Source: Nostoc desertorum CM1-VF14
GTDB taxonomy: Bacteria > Cyanobacteriota > Cyanobacteriia > Cyanobacteriales > Nostocaceae
Assembly (NCBI GenBank): GCA_019359245.1
Contig: JAHHHR010000026.1
Location: 45,294-109,293, forward strand
Length of the DNA stretch: 64,000 nucleotides
Direction: 5' to 3'
The position numbers and the translations under genes were made by a program. How positions within the stretch are numbered: position 1 is the first letter of the stretch; each line of letters starts with the position of its first letter. The notes under the pieces were generated by a model, which did not search any database, was not told the origin of the DNA, and worked only from the letters and a program-made list of their open reading frames with translations. Positions 17,207 to 25,871 of the stretch are shown here, piece after piece.

Positions 17207-17838
17207 ATAACTACCGTCTTCCTCCTTAATACTGCTCTGTGTTTGTTGGAAAGATTTAAATAGATGTAAAGTTTTAATTCCTGAATTTTTCTTTCAGTTT
17301 GACTGGTATTGTACGATGAAACCACGTACCTATTTTGGATTCAGTTTCACTTCTAAAAGCTACAGAAATCAGTTACAAACCTTTACATTATCTAGTTCAA
17401 AATCATAATCTTCGTGCGATAGAACTATTATTATCAGCCATTGCATTAACCCTGATAGAATTCAACTCTACTAAAGTAAATTTTAGGTAAAAGTTTATTT
17501 ATATTAGAGTTTAAATCTGAAGAAATCATGCATCAACTTAGTCTGATGCCCTGAGGTTAATCGCCTGCATGAGTTGAGATACTTAAGTTTGGCTCGAACA
17601 TCTAGCACCTCACAGCGCTCACGCTTAACGATTCCCAAGTTTTACCTGGAAATGGTAAAATTATGGCTAGTTATAATTTGTATTTACAAACACTTTGAAT
17701 ATTTGTGTTTGCATGATCAAATAAGAATGATTTAATATAATTTGTGCAAAAGTGGAAATCTGCGTCATTTTCTTTGCAAATGATGAAAATTACTATTAAC
17801 CTTTGCCGAATATCTAATAACTAGATGATTATTTAACG
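17207..17838. other. 632-bp intergenic region between divergent genes
   Basis: It lies between the start of the propeller gene (minus strand) and the start of the amino-acid binding protein (plus strand), so it must hold both promoters. One start-less frame of about 60 codons (17320-17485) reads vaguely like protein, but no family is recognised. I see no RNA gene or strong hairpin. Confidence 0.4.
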
Positions 17839-19080
17839 ATGAATAACGCGATCGCTCAGACAACAGCATTATTATCAACTTGCGCTTTGCTACTAACAGG
17901 CTGTGGCGGTGGCTCTGTGACAAATACTCCAGATAATACTACGAATAACACTACAACTAACAGCGCTCAGACAACAACTACACCAGGTGTTATTCCCATC
18001 GGTATTGCCTTAGCACAAACCAGCAACGTAGCATTACTAGGTCAAGAAGGATTTGTGGGAGCCAGAATTGCTGAGAAGTATTTCAATAGTAAAGGTGGTA
18101 TTAATGGCACTCCGATTAAATTGATAACCCAAGATACTAGCGGTGATGAAGCCGGAGCAATTAACGCTTTTCAAACTTTAATTAACAAAGATAAAGTTGT
18201 CGGGATTGTTGGCCCTACTTTATCGCAGCAAGCTTTTAGCGCTGACCCCATCGCCGAACGTGCTAAAGTCCCAGTTATTGGCGCATCAAATACCGCAAAC
18301 GGAATTCCAGAAATTGGTGATTATATCGCTCGTGTATCTGCTCCCGTCTCTATAGTTGCCCCTAATTCGCTGAAAGCTGCACTCAAGCAGAATCCTAAAA
18401 TTAAAAAGGTAGCAGTTTTTTATGCCCAAAATGATGCATTTAACAAATCAGAAACGGAGATTTTTCAAAAAGCAGTTAAAGAACAAGGGCTAGAATTAGT
18501 AACAGTTCAAAAGTTCCAAACTACCGATACCGACTTTCAAGCCCAAGCTACCAATGCAATTAACTTAAAACCAGATTTAGTAATTATTTCGGGTCTAGCT
18601 GCTGATGGCGGTAACTTGGTGCGACAACTGCGAGAGTTGGGTTATAAAGGCATAATTATTGGTGGTAATGGTCTGAATACACCCAATGTTTTATCTGTTT
18701 GTAAAGCCCTTTGCGATGGTGTACTAATTGCTCAAGCTTACAGTCCTGAATATCCTGGTGAGATTAATAAGGTATTTCGCCAAGCATATGTTGAGCAATA
18801 CAAGAAAGAACCCGCTCAATTTACTGGTCAATCTTTTGCAGCAGTGCAGGTATATGTTGAAGCTCTTAAAGAGTTGGATAAAAAGTCTAAAATCAGCACA
18901 TTACCTCTGGATAAACTGCGTACAGAATTGAACAAGCAAATACTAGCTGGAAAGTATAATACTCCTTTAGGTGAGATTGCTTTTACACCAGTAGGTGATG
19001 TGATTCAAAAAGAATTTTACGTCGCCCAAATTAAGATGGATAAAGATGGGAACACTGGAAAATTCGTATTTATAAAATAG
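17839..19080 (+). CDS. Branched-chain/neutral amino-acid ABC transporter substrate-binding lipoprotein
   Basis: 413 aa. A lipoprotein signal with lipobox LLTGC (C22) is followed by a Thr/Asn-rich linker and a LivJ-type periplasmic binding domain: GIALAQTSNVALLGQEGFVGA, GGINGTPIKLITQDTSGDE, VVGIVGPTLSQQA, AKVPVIGASNTANG. It would deliver neutral or branched-chain amino acids to the two permeases downstream; in Anabaena the comparable N-I system is called Nat. It is the first gene of the operon, 7 bp before livH. The exact ligand is not visible, and urea (Urt) seems less likely. Confidence 0.85.
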   Translation: MNNAIAQTTALLSTCALLLTGCGGGSVTNTPDNTTNNTTTNSAQTTTTPGVIPIGIALAQTSNVALLGQEGFVGARIAEKYFNSKGGINGTPIKLITQDTSGDEAGAINAFQTLINKDKVVGIVGPTLSQQAFSADPIAERAKVPVIGASNTANGIPEIGDYIARVSAPVSIVAPNSLKAALKQNPKIKKVAVFYAQNDAFNKSETEIFQKAVKEQGLELVTVQKFQTTDTDFQAQATNAINLKPDLVIISGLAADGGNLVRQLRELGYKGIIIGGNGLNTPNVLSVCKALCDGVLIAQAYSPEYPGEINKVFRQAYVEQYKKEPAQFTGQSFAAVQVYVEALKELDKKSKISTLPLDKLRTELNKQILAGKYNTPLGEIAFTPVGDVIQKEFYVAQIKMDKDGNTGKFVFIK

Positions 19081-19087
19081 TTGCAAC

Positions 19088-20038
19088 ATGGATATAACTC
19101 TATTTCTGCAACAATTTTTGAACGGATTATCTATTGGTAGTATCTATGCAATTTTTGCATTGGGATATACCTTAGTTTATTCTATTTTGGGCATCATTAA
19201 TTTAGCTCATGGCGCGATTTTTACCTTGGGTGCATATTTAACTTATGCCCTTATGGGTGGTAACTTTGGATTTAATGGCTTGCTAGCTAATGCAGTCTTG
19301 CCGATAAAATTACCATTTGCTATCGCCTTAATTTTAGGAAGTACCTTGGCGGGATTGGTAGGGGTAGTGATGGAACGGCTTGCTTTCCAACCTTTGCGCC
19401 GTCAAGGATCTGATCCCTTGCTAACTGTTGTTTCTAGCTTGGGAGTAGCAGTGGTAATTGTGAACTTAATCCAGTATTTAGTAGGCGCAGAAAGTTACAC
19501 ATACCCCGCAGATACTTATGGGAATTTACCACCTTCTATTAACTTTGGTACTCAAGAAAAGGAAATTCCTATTCGCACCGTTCAGATAATAATTTTTGCT
19601 GTATCAGTTGTGATTGTGGCAATTATTACCTACTTTATCAATCGGACTAAATATGGTAAAGCAATGCAGGCGATCGCAGAAGATCCAACTACAGCGAGTT
19701 TGTTAGGAATTAATAGCGATCGCTTTATCATCTTAACATTCTTCATCAGCAGTTTTTTAGCAGGATTAGCAGGAACTTTAGTTGCTTCTAGTGTTAGTAT
19801 TGCCGGACCATATTTCGGTATTGCTTTTGGTTTACGGGGTTTAGCAGTAATTGTCTTAGGTGGTTTAGGTAGTATTCCCGGCGCAGTTTTAGGAGGATTA
19901 CTCATTGGATTAGTTGAAGCTTTTGTTCCGGCGGAATATTCTGGTTACAAAGACGCTGTAGCTTACGGAATATTATTTATCATGTTGTTAGTTAGACCCC
20001 AAGGCTTGCTAGGCCGTCGGTTTATTCAGAAAGTTTAA
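19088..20038 (+). CDS. livH: ABC transporter permease, LivH type
   Basis: 316 aa, polytopic, with the start region FLNGLSIGSIYAIFALGYTLVYSILGIINLAHGAIF, diagnostic of LivH permeases, and the EAA-like loop AEDPTTASLLGINSDR near residue 200. It forms the membrane channel with LivM. It lies 7 bp after the binding-protein gene. A Uma2 gene separates it from livM, which is not the usual order. Confidence 0.9.
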   Translation: MDITLFLQQFLNGLSIGSIYAIFALGYTLVYSILGIINLAHGAIFTLGAYLTYALMGGNFGFNGLLANAVLPIKLPFAIALILGSTLAGLVGVVMERLAFQPLRRQGSDPLLTVVSSLGVAVVIVNLIQYLVGAESYTYPADTYGNLPPSINFGTQEKEIPIRTVQIIIFAVSVVIVAIITYFINRTKYGKAMQAIAEDPTTASLLGINSDRFIILTFFISSFLAGLAGTLVASSVSIAGPYFGIAFGLRGLAVIVLGGLGSIPGAVLGGLLIGLVEAFVPAEYSGYKDAVAYGILFIMLLVRPQGLLGRRFIQKV

Positions 20039-20052
20039 AGAGACGTAGCGCG

Positions 20053-20655
20053 ATGAAAACATACACTAAACAAAAATTAACTTTCGATGATTTTTTGGAA
20101 GAGTGTCCAGAAGAAGGTTTATATGAACTTGTGGATGGAGAAATTGTAGAAGTGCGTGCAACTAGAAATCATGATGATGTCGCCGACTTTACGGCTGATT
20201 CTTTCAAAGATGAAATTAAACGTTTAAATTTGAATTATGTAGTGAAAGTCACAGCAGTTTTGAGAACTGTAACTGCCAATGGAATCGAGCAAGGACGCAA
20301 GCCTGATGTAAGTGTCATAGATAAAGATGTATGGCGCTCAAATCGTTCTGCTTATTCTGCACTTGAAGAACCCATCCAGCTAGCTATCGAAGTAACATCA
20401 ACTAATTGGGAGGATGATTACATTGATAAATTAGATGAATATCAACGCTTAGGTATTACAGAATATTGGATTGTAGATTATTTGGCAATTGGTTCAAGAG
20501 AGTATTTAGGAAATCCCAAAGTTCCGACTGTGTTTGTTTTTTTATTAGATGCTGAGGGTAAATATCAACTTACACACTTTAGAGGTTCTGAACGAATTAT
20601 GTCACGAACTTTCCCTGAACTGGCGTTAACAGCAGAGCAAATATTAACAGCTTAA
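20053..20655 (+). CDS. Uma2-family PD-(D/E)XK nuclease-like protein
   Basis: 200 aa. Family pattern: FLEECPEEGLYELVDGEIVEV at the N-terminus, RKPDVSVIDKDVW with the conserved Asp, and LAIEVTSTNWEDDYIDKLDEYQRLGITEYWIVD, the Uma2 core with E-V and later Lys/Tyr. Uma2 proteins are predicted nucleases very abundant in cyanobacteria; their role is not established. It lies between livH and livM with 14-bp and 15-bp gaps, so it is carried in the transporter operon without an obvious functional link. Confidence 0.85.
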   Translation: MKTYTKQKLTFDDFLEECPEEGLYELVDGEIVEVRATRNHDDVADFTADSFKDEIKRLNLNYVVKVTAVLRTVTANGIEQGRKPDVSVIDKDVWRSNRSAYSALEEPIQLAIEVTSTNWEDDYIDKLDEYQRLGITEYWIVDYLAIGSREYLGNPKVPTVFVFLLDAEGKYQLTHFRGSERIMSRTFPELALTAEQILTA

Positions 20656-20670
20656 TCAAAATATTTTACA

Positions 20671-21633
20671 ATGGCTGAATTTTTCTCTACTTATGAATCA
20701 CCAATAGTCTACATGGTATTGGAGGCTTTATTAGGATTATCACTTTACTTACCTCTGATGGCTGGGCAATTGTCTTTAGCTAGTCCTGGATTTTATGCTT
20801 TAGGTGGATATATTGCAGCGATTTTATCTACAAAAGTTTTTCCATCTAGTAATAATTTATTTCCGATTCCATTACTTTTATTAGAAATGTTGATTGCTGG
20901 ATTAATCTCCGGTATATTAGCCGTAATAGTTGGAATTCCAGCATTACGGTTGCGAGGAATTTATTTAGCGATCGCAACTATTGCTTTTGTAGAAGTATTG
21001 CGAGTTGTATCGTTAAATCTAGATATTACAGGTGGTGCTGTAGGGATTTTTGGTATTCCTCAACCATTCCAAAGCCAACTTGAATATTTATGGATTGCCA
21101 TACCATTACTATTAATTAGTATGGTGTTATTTTACCGTTTAGAACGTATTCGCACAGGTAGAGCATTTATCGCCATTCGTGAAGATGAATTAGCTGCCAG
21201 TGCAATGGGCATTAACCCAACTTACTACAAAGTTTTAGCCTTTACTCTCGGAGCAATGCTTGCTGGAATTGTAGGTGTAATTAGCGCTCATTTTCTCAAT
21301 ACTTGGAATGCTCGACAAGGTACTTTTGATGCCAGTATTACCTATTTAACGATTGTACTCATTGGTGGTTCTAGAACTTTTTTGGGTTCGGTTGTCGGCG
21401 CTATTGTATTGAAAGTATTGTTAGAAATTGTTTTACGAAGAATAGCCGATATAGCAGGATTACCCAATTGGTTAGCCCAATTTTTGCGCGATGGGAGATT
21501 AATTATTTATGGTATATTAATAGTTTTAGGAACTATATTTTTTCCCCAAGGCTTTGTCACTCCAGATTTTTTGAGAAAGTGTAAAAAGCAATTAATAAAG
21601 TTAATTTCCAAAACTTCAAAACAGACAAGTTAA
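20671..21633 (+). CDS. livM: ABC transporter permease, LivM type
   Basis: 320 aa polytopic permease with the LivM signatures YLPLMAGQLSLASPGFYALGGYIAA at the N-terminus, LRLRGIYLAIATIAFVEVLRV, and the EAA loop AIREDELAASAMGINPTYYK. It pairs with LivH. The C-terminal tail is lysine-rich. It is followed after 22 bp by a stub of an unrelated oxidoreductase gene, then livG. Confidence 0.9.
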   Translation: MAEFFSTYESPIVYMVLEALLGLSLYLPLMAGQLSLASPGFYALGGYIAAILSTKVFPSSNNLFPIPLLLLEMLIAGLISGILAVIVGIPALRLRGIYLAIATIAFVEVLRVVSLNLDITGGAVGIFGIPQPFQSQLEYLWIAIPLLLISMVLFYRLERIRTGRAFIAIREDELAASAMGINPTYYKVLAFTLGAMLAGIVGVISAHFLNTWNARQGTFDASITYLTIVLIGGSRTFLGSVVGAIVLKVLLEIVLRRIADIAGLPNWLAQFLRDGRLIIYGILIVLGTIFFPQGFVTPDFLRKCKKQLIKLISKTSKQTS

Positions 21634-21655
21634 TAAATAGCAGAAAAACAATATT

Positions 21656-21808
21656 ATGAAAAATAAATATGATTATATTTTAATTGGTGCAAGTTCGGTC
21701 AGTTGTGTGGTAGCTAATAGGTTAACAGAAGATACCAAAACGACTGTATTGTTGCTAGAAGCAGGCAATCCGCCTAACTTACCAAAACAGCAGCGCAATG
21801 ACAAATAA
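21656..21808 (+). pseudogene. N-terminal stub of a GMC-family oxidoreductase
   Basis: ATG at 21656 to TAA at 21806-21808, 50 residues. MKNKYDYILIGASSVSCVVA followed by NRLTEDTKTTVLLLEAG is the start of a choline-dehydrogenase/GMC oxidoreductase. Here the FAD glycine motif GAGSAG has become GASSVS, so it could not bind FAD. The remaining roughly 450-500 residues are absent and the frame runs 11 bp into livG. It looks like a decayed gene captured inside the transporter operon. Confidence 0.75.
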
Positions 21809-22568
21809 CATTGTTTTAGAAGCCAAATCACTGACTCGCCGTTTTGGGGGGTTAGTGGCGGTGAATAATGTATCTTTTACAGTCAATCGAAATGAGATTT
21901 TTGGATTAATTGGCCCTAACGGTGCTGGGAAAACAACACTGTTTAATTTGATTACAGCTTTTATTCCCCTTTCTAGTGGAGAGTTACGCTATCAAGGTGC
22001 TAATATTTCCCAACTACGCCCAGATCAAATTGCAGGTTTAGGTATCGCTCGGACTTTTCAAAATATTCGCTTATTTGGTGAATTATCAGCATTAGAAAAT
22101 GTCATAATTGCCCGACATTTGGATAATAAAAGTAATGTATTAACAGGAGTTTTAGGATTACCACCAGCACGTCGGGAAGAGAAAAAAAGTAGGCGAAAAG
22201 CTTTACAATTATTAGATATGGTAGGCTTGAGCGATCGCGCTGACGAGAAAGCCAAAAACTTTGCCTACGGCGATCAGCGTCGGCTAGAAATTGCCCGCGC
22301 TTTAGCCCTACAACCACAAATCTTGCTGCTTGATGAACCGGCGGCGGGGATGAACCCCAATGAAAAGCAGCAACTCAGTGAATTTATCCGTAGTCTGCGA
22401 GAACAGTTTAACTTAACAATTGTACTGATTGAACATCACGTACCCTTGGTTATGGGTTTGTGCGATCGCATTGCAGTATTAGATTTTGGGCAATTGATTG
22501 CATTGGGTGAACCATCTGTAGTTAGAAACGATCCAGCCGTGATTGAAGCTTATTTGGGAAATGACTGA
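21798..22568 (+). CDS. livG: ABC transporter ATP-binding protein, LivG type
   Basis: 256 aa ATPase. Walker A GPNGAGKTT (about 39-47), LivG-specific RTFQNIRLFGELSALENV, a degenerate signature FAYGDQRRLEIARAL in place of LSGGQ, and Walker B LLLDEPAAGMNP. It energises the LivH/LivM channel together with LivF. It starts inside the end of the GMC stub. The next gene of the set, livF, lies 569 bp away past a dead gene. Confidence 0.9.
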   Translation: MTNNIVLEAKSLTRRFGGLVAVNNVSFTVNRNEIFGLIGPNGAGKTTLFNLITAFIPLSSGELRYQGANISQLRPDQIAGLGIARTFQNIRLFGELSALENVIIARHLDNKSNVLTGVLGLPPARREEKKSRRKALQLLDMVGLSDRADEKAKNFAYGDQRRLEIARALALQPQILLLDEPAAGMNPNEKQQLSEFIRSLREQFNLTIVLIEHHVPLVMGLCDRIAVLDFGQLIALGEPSVVRNDPAVIEAYLGND

Positions 22569-22569
22569 T

Positions 22570-22940
22570 AGCTAAATTGAGAATTACAAAATTTGTTGCA
22601 ATTCTCAATAGTATTTGCAGTTACAATATTTCTTAAAATTGTCTTCAAACGCTCTAAATCCTGAATCTGGTTAAATTGTGGGATCAACTGTAAGCCGCGA
22701 TCGCCAAATTTCAATTCTAAATTAATTTCAATCGCAGAAAGTATTCCTCGCAGTTCGCCGCTTACTTTCCCACGTGCTTATCCTTCGCGTAAATTTTCTT
22801 GATACCAAGGTTACTCACGTAATACTGACATATCCCACCTCATGATTTCTTGAACGAGCGTATTCTCTAAAACAAACGTAGCAAAAAATGCCAGTAATGA
22901 TTCTAATTGGTTCAACTGTGCGTCTGCTCGTAGCGCCTGT
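22570..22940 (-). pseudogene. Remnant of an Rpn/DUF4351-type nuclease gene with in-frame stops
   Basis: The complement reads, in one frame, ADAQLNQLESLLAFFATFVL then ENTLVQEIMRWDMSVLRE, a TAA stop, PWYQENLREG, a second TAA stop, ARGKVSGELRGILSAIEINL and ELKFGDRGLQLIPQF. This is the tail of the transposase-like PD-(D/E)XK (Rpn/PDDEXK_2) proteins common in cyanobacteria, with the MRWDMSVLREx(P/Q)WYQE-type linker. Two stops and no visible N-terminal catalytic part show it is dead. It is antisense to the liv operon and separates livG from livF. Confidence 0.7.
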
Positions 22941-23137
22941 AGTGCGCGTTGCACAAAGGTGAAGCAAAAAAATTTTTAACCCACGGAGGTAAGTTTTGTC
23001 TGTGTCGCCGCAACTTTTAGCCGCCAGGGTTTTTTAAACATCCTCTTAGACGGGTTTTTCTGCATCGCACTGTTTTAAGAAATGTATGATTGATGTATCT
23101 TAAGTTTTGAATCAAGATTTCTGGATGTAAACCGCCG

Positions 23138-23869
23138 ATGAAAGCCGATAGTCAACCAAACTATACAATTTTAGAAGTTCAAGAACTTGATGTTAATTAT
23201 GGCGGTATCCAAGCTCTCAAAAAAATTAATTTAATTATTCAAAAAGGCGAGGTAGTTACTCTAATTGGTGCTAATGGTGCTGGTAAAACTACTACACTCC
23301 GCGCCATATCTAAAGTAGTTAATCCTAAGAGTGGTGGAATTATCTATAATGGACATAATATTACCCGCCGCCAAACTCACGAAGTTGTACAACTTGGTAT
23401 TGCCCATTGTCCAGAAGGACGAAGAGTATTAGCGAGGCAAACAGTATTTGATAACTTACTTTTGGGTGCTTATATTCGCTCAAATCAAGCAGAGATAAAA
23501 GCAGATATTCAGCGCCAATTTGAGTTATTTCCGCGTTTGTCACAAAGACGTAATCAACTAGCAGGAACCCTTAGCGGTGGTGAACAACAAATGTTAGCGA
23601 TCGCACGGGCTGTCATGAGTAAACCGCAACTCTTACTTTTAGACGAGCCTAGCTTAGGTTTAGCACCTGCGATCGTCCGGGAAATCTTCTCCATTATTGA
23701 AAATCTTCGTGCTACAGGCGTGACTATTCTGTTAGTTGAACAAAACGCTAATTTGGCACTGCAAATTGCCGATCGCGGTTATGTTTTAGAAGCTGGTTCT
23801 ATAACTTTAACAGGCGCAGCATCAGAATTAATTAGTGATGAGCGAGTTAAAAAAGCTTATTTAGGGTAA
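23138..23869 (+). CDS. livF: ABC transporter ATP-binding protein, LivF type
   Basis: 243 aa. Walker A GANGAGKTTTL (about 47-57), LivF-specific IAHCPEGRRVLARQTVFDNLLLGAY, signature LSGGEQQMLAIARA, Walker B LLLLDEPSLGLAP, and the switch region LLVEQNA. It completes the amino-acid transporter. Because about 570 bp of decayed DNA separates it from livG, it may be expressed from its own promoter. Confidence 0.9.
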   Translation: MKADSQPNYTILEVQELDVNYGGIQALKKINLIIQKGEVVTLIGANGAGKTTTLRAISKVVNPKSGGIIYNGHNITRRQTHEVVQLGIAHCPEGRRVLARQTVFDNLLLGAYIRSNQAEIKADIQRQFELFPRLSQRRNQLAGTLSGGEQQMLAIARAVMSKPQLLLLDEPSLGLAPAIVREIFSIIENLRATGVTILLVEQNANLALQIADRGYVLEAGSITLTGAASELISDERVKKAYLG

Positions 23870-23898
23870 TTAAATTAAAATTTGCGAGGTACAAGCAG

Positions 23899-24462
23899 AT
23901 GGTAAAATCACCAACTAAACCGCTAACTTTAGAAGAGTTTTTGAAACTACCAGAAACAAAGCCTAGCTCAGAATACATCAACGGTCAAATTATTCAAAAG
24001 CCAATGCCACAGGGAAAACATAGTATTCTTCAGGGTGAACTGGTCAGTAATATCAATTCTATAGCTAAACCTCAAAGAGTTGCCCTTGCTTTCCCAGAAT
24101 TGCGGTGTACTTTTGGCGGACGTTCAATTGTACCAGATGTAGCTGTATTTGCTTGGGAACGAATTCCCTTAGATGAACATGGAGATGTGGCAAATGTATT
24201 TAAGACATATCCAGACTGGACAATTGAGATTCTTTCGCCAGATCAAAGCCAGACTAAAGTAACCGGAAATATTTTGCATTGTTTAAAGTATGGTAGTCGT
24301 TTAGGTTGGTTAATTGATCCAGGCGATCGTTCTGTTTTAGTTTATCCACCAAAGCAGCAACCAGAACTTTTACTAGAAGAACAAGAAATATTACCAGTTC
24401 CCGATTTAGTTAACGGCTTTCAATTAACTATCGGGCAACTATTTGGATGGTTGAAATTATAA
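23899..24462 (+). CDS. Uma2-family PD-(D/E)XK nuclease-like protein
   Basis: 187 aa. The N-terminal LTLEEFLKLPETKPSSEYINGQIIQKPMP is the classic Uma2 opening. VPDVAVFAWERIP carries the core Asp, WTIEILSPDQSQTKV the ExL/S core, and LKYGSRLGWLIDPGDRSVLVYPP the conserved tail. An SD-like GCGAGGT lies about 12 nt before the ATG, and livF ends 30 bp upstream, so it may be part of that transcript. It is one of four Uma2 genes in this window. Confidence 0.85.
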   Translation: MVKSPTKPLTLEEFLKLPETKPSSEYINGQIIQKPMPQGKHSILQGELVSNINSIAKPQRVALAFPELRCTFGGRSIVPDVAVFAWERIPLDEHGDVANVFKTYPDWTIEILSPDQSQTKVTGNILHCLKYGSRLGWLIDPGDRSVLVYPPKQQPELLLEEQEILPVPDLVNGFQLTIGQLFGWLKL

Positions 24463-24625
24463 GCAATTGTACAGCTTCATCTTTAGCTTAGGCAATACTA
24501 AAGAGATGGCTAAAATAACCCTATCTTGCTTGCTATCAGACTAGAAACGATCAATCAATATTACCTTGTAACAATTCTCTTGTTGATAGTACTGTTGCTA
24601 CTGGAGTTTGTCACCTGAAAAGCTT

Positions 24626-24976
24626 ATGTCATTTACAGATAAATTTAACCAACTTGCAGCAATTATTTCTAATTAACTGAGTGTGCAAACAAAAGATATT
24701 ACTCTTAATACGGGGCTTCGGGAAGACCTCAAAATAGATGGTGATGATGTTGTTGATACACTATTTTTTAAAATTGCTGAACAGTTTGGTTTAGATTGGC
24801 AGGGGTTTGTATTTTACCGCTACTTCCATGAAGAAGCACATTTATTTTCTCTACTTTTTGAGTATTACTATCGCAAACGTCACGGTACGCTCAAAACAAT
24901 TACCGTCAGCCATCTACTATCAGTTATTGAGTGTGGAGCTTGGTTTGAACCGTCCCAATCTGATATTTACATTTGA
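24626..24976 (+). pseudogene. DUF1493-like gene with an in-frame stop after codon 16
   Basis: Frame from ATG 24626: MSFTDKFNQLAAIISN, then TAA (24674-24676), then LSVQTKDITLNTGLREDLK, IDGDDVVDTLFFKIAEQFGL and FVFYRYFHEEAHL. The second part matches the DUF1493 pattern (TxLxxDLxIxGDDxxxL...F...YFxxE), and the first 16 codons are the expected short helix before it, in the same frame. A single change to TAA appears to have interrupted the gene. A GTG at 24683 could restart translation and give 97 aa. It may be a pseudogene or a shortened but expressed gene. Confidence 0.6.
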
Positions 24977-25140
24977 GTTCATTACACAATCTTAACTAAT
25001 TTATACTTATAAGTTTTCCTGATTATTACTATTATTAAATAATATTACGATTTTTATCATATATTAATATTTGCAGCCCTCCTTGCAGATATCTATATTT
25101 GTTTAGCGGCGAATTCTATTCAGTGGAATAATTACAACCC

Positions 25141-25788
25141 ATGAGTCAAATAGTCTGGATCGCAAGACACGCTAACCGCCTAGATTTCGTAAACCCCGAT
25201 TGGTTTCTCACCGCCGAACGACGCTACGATCCACCCTTGTCTGATGACGGTATGGTGCAGGCACAACAGTTAGCAAAGCGCTTAAAAGGAGAAAATATTA
25301 GCCATATTTTCGCCTCCCCTTTTCTGCGAACCGTACAAACGGCAAACGCAGTTGCAGAAGTGCTAAACTTACCGATCAAATTGGAAACAGGTTTGAGTGA
25401 ATGGCTAAATCCAGCTTGGATGACAGAAGAACCAGAAAGACTCTCAACTCCAGCGTTAGCAGAATTATTCCCCAGAATTGACACTAGCTATACTTCGCGC
25501 ATCGCCGCCAAATATCCTGAAACTCACGAAAAAGTCCGAGAACGTTCTGGGCAAACTGCTAGATGTTTAGCTACTGAGTTCTTCCCACAGGATATCCTGC
25601 TAGTAGCTCATGGTGCATCTGTGTTGGGGGGAGCAATGGGGCTAGTGGGGGAAATTGCCAAAACAGAAGTCAAAGCTTCTCTATGTTCTCTGGTAAAAGT
25701 CGTGCGCGAAGATCCAGAATGGTTGCTAGAACTAAAGGGAGATACTTCCCATTTAACCCACATAGAAGAAGTAATTCGATTTGCTTAA
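25141..25788 (+). CDS. Histidine phosphatase superfamily protein
   Basis: 215 aa. The catalytic RH pair is R9-H10 (WIARHANRLDF, the RHG/RHA motif); the second Arg is in FASPFLRTVQTA, the acidic residue in GLSEWL and the second His in LLVAHGASV. The fold is that of phosphoglycerate-mutase-like/UBASH3-like phosphatases. It is soluble and acts on a phosphoester that cannot be named from the sequence. It is followed 83 bp later by glucokinase on the same strand. Confidence 0.85.
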   Translation: MSQIVWIARHANRLDFVNPDWFLTAERRYDPPLSDDGMVQAQQLAKRLKGENISHIFASPFLRTVQTANAVAEVLNLPIKLETGLSEWLNPAWMTEEPERLSTPALAELFPRIDTSYTSRIAAKYPETHEKVRERSGQTARCLATEFFPQDILLVAHGASVLGGAMGLVGEIAKTEVKASLCSLVKVVREDPEWLLELKGDTSHLTHIEEVIRFA

Positions 25789-25871
25789 ACCTCTGATAGA
25801 TATTTGCTTTCATGGCTTCTGCTACGTTGGGTATATCTTACAAATAAGCAATTAATTCGCGAATAAATTCT

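Noticed and set aside
17320..17485. Protein-like start-less frame in the 17207-17838 gap
   Set aside because: No start codon, no recognisable family and length near chance for AT-rich DNA.
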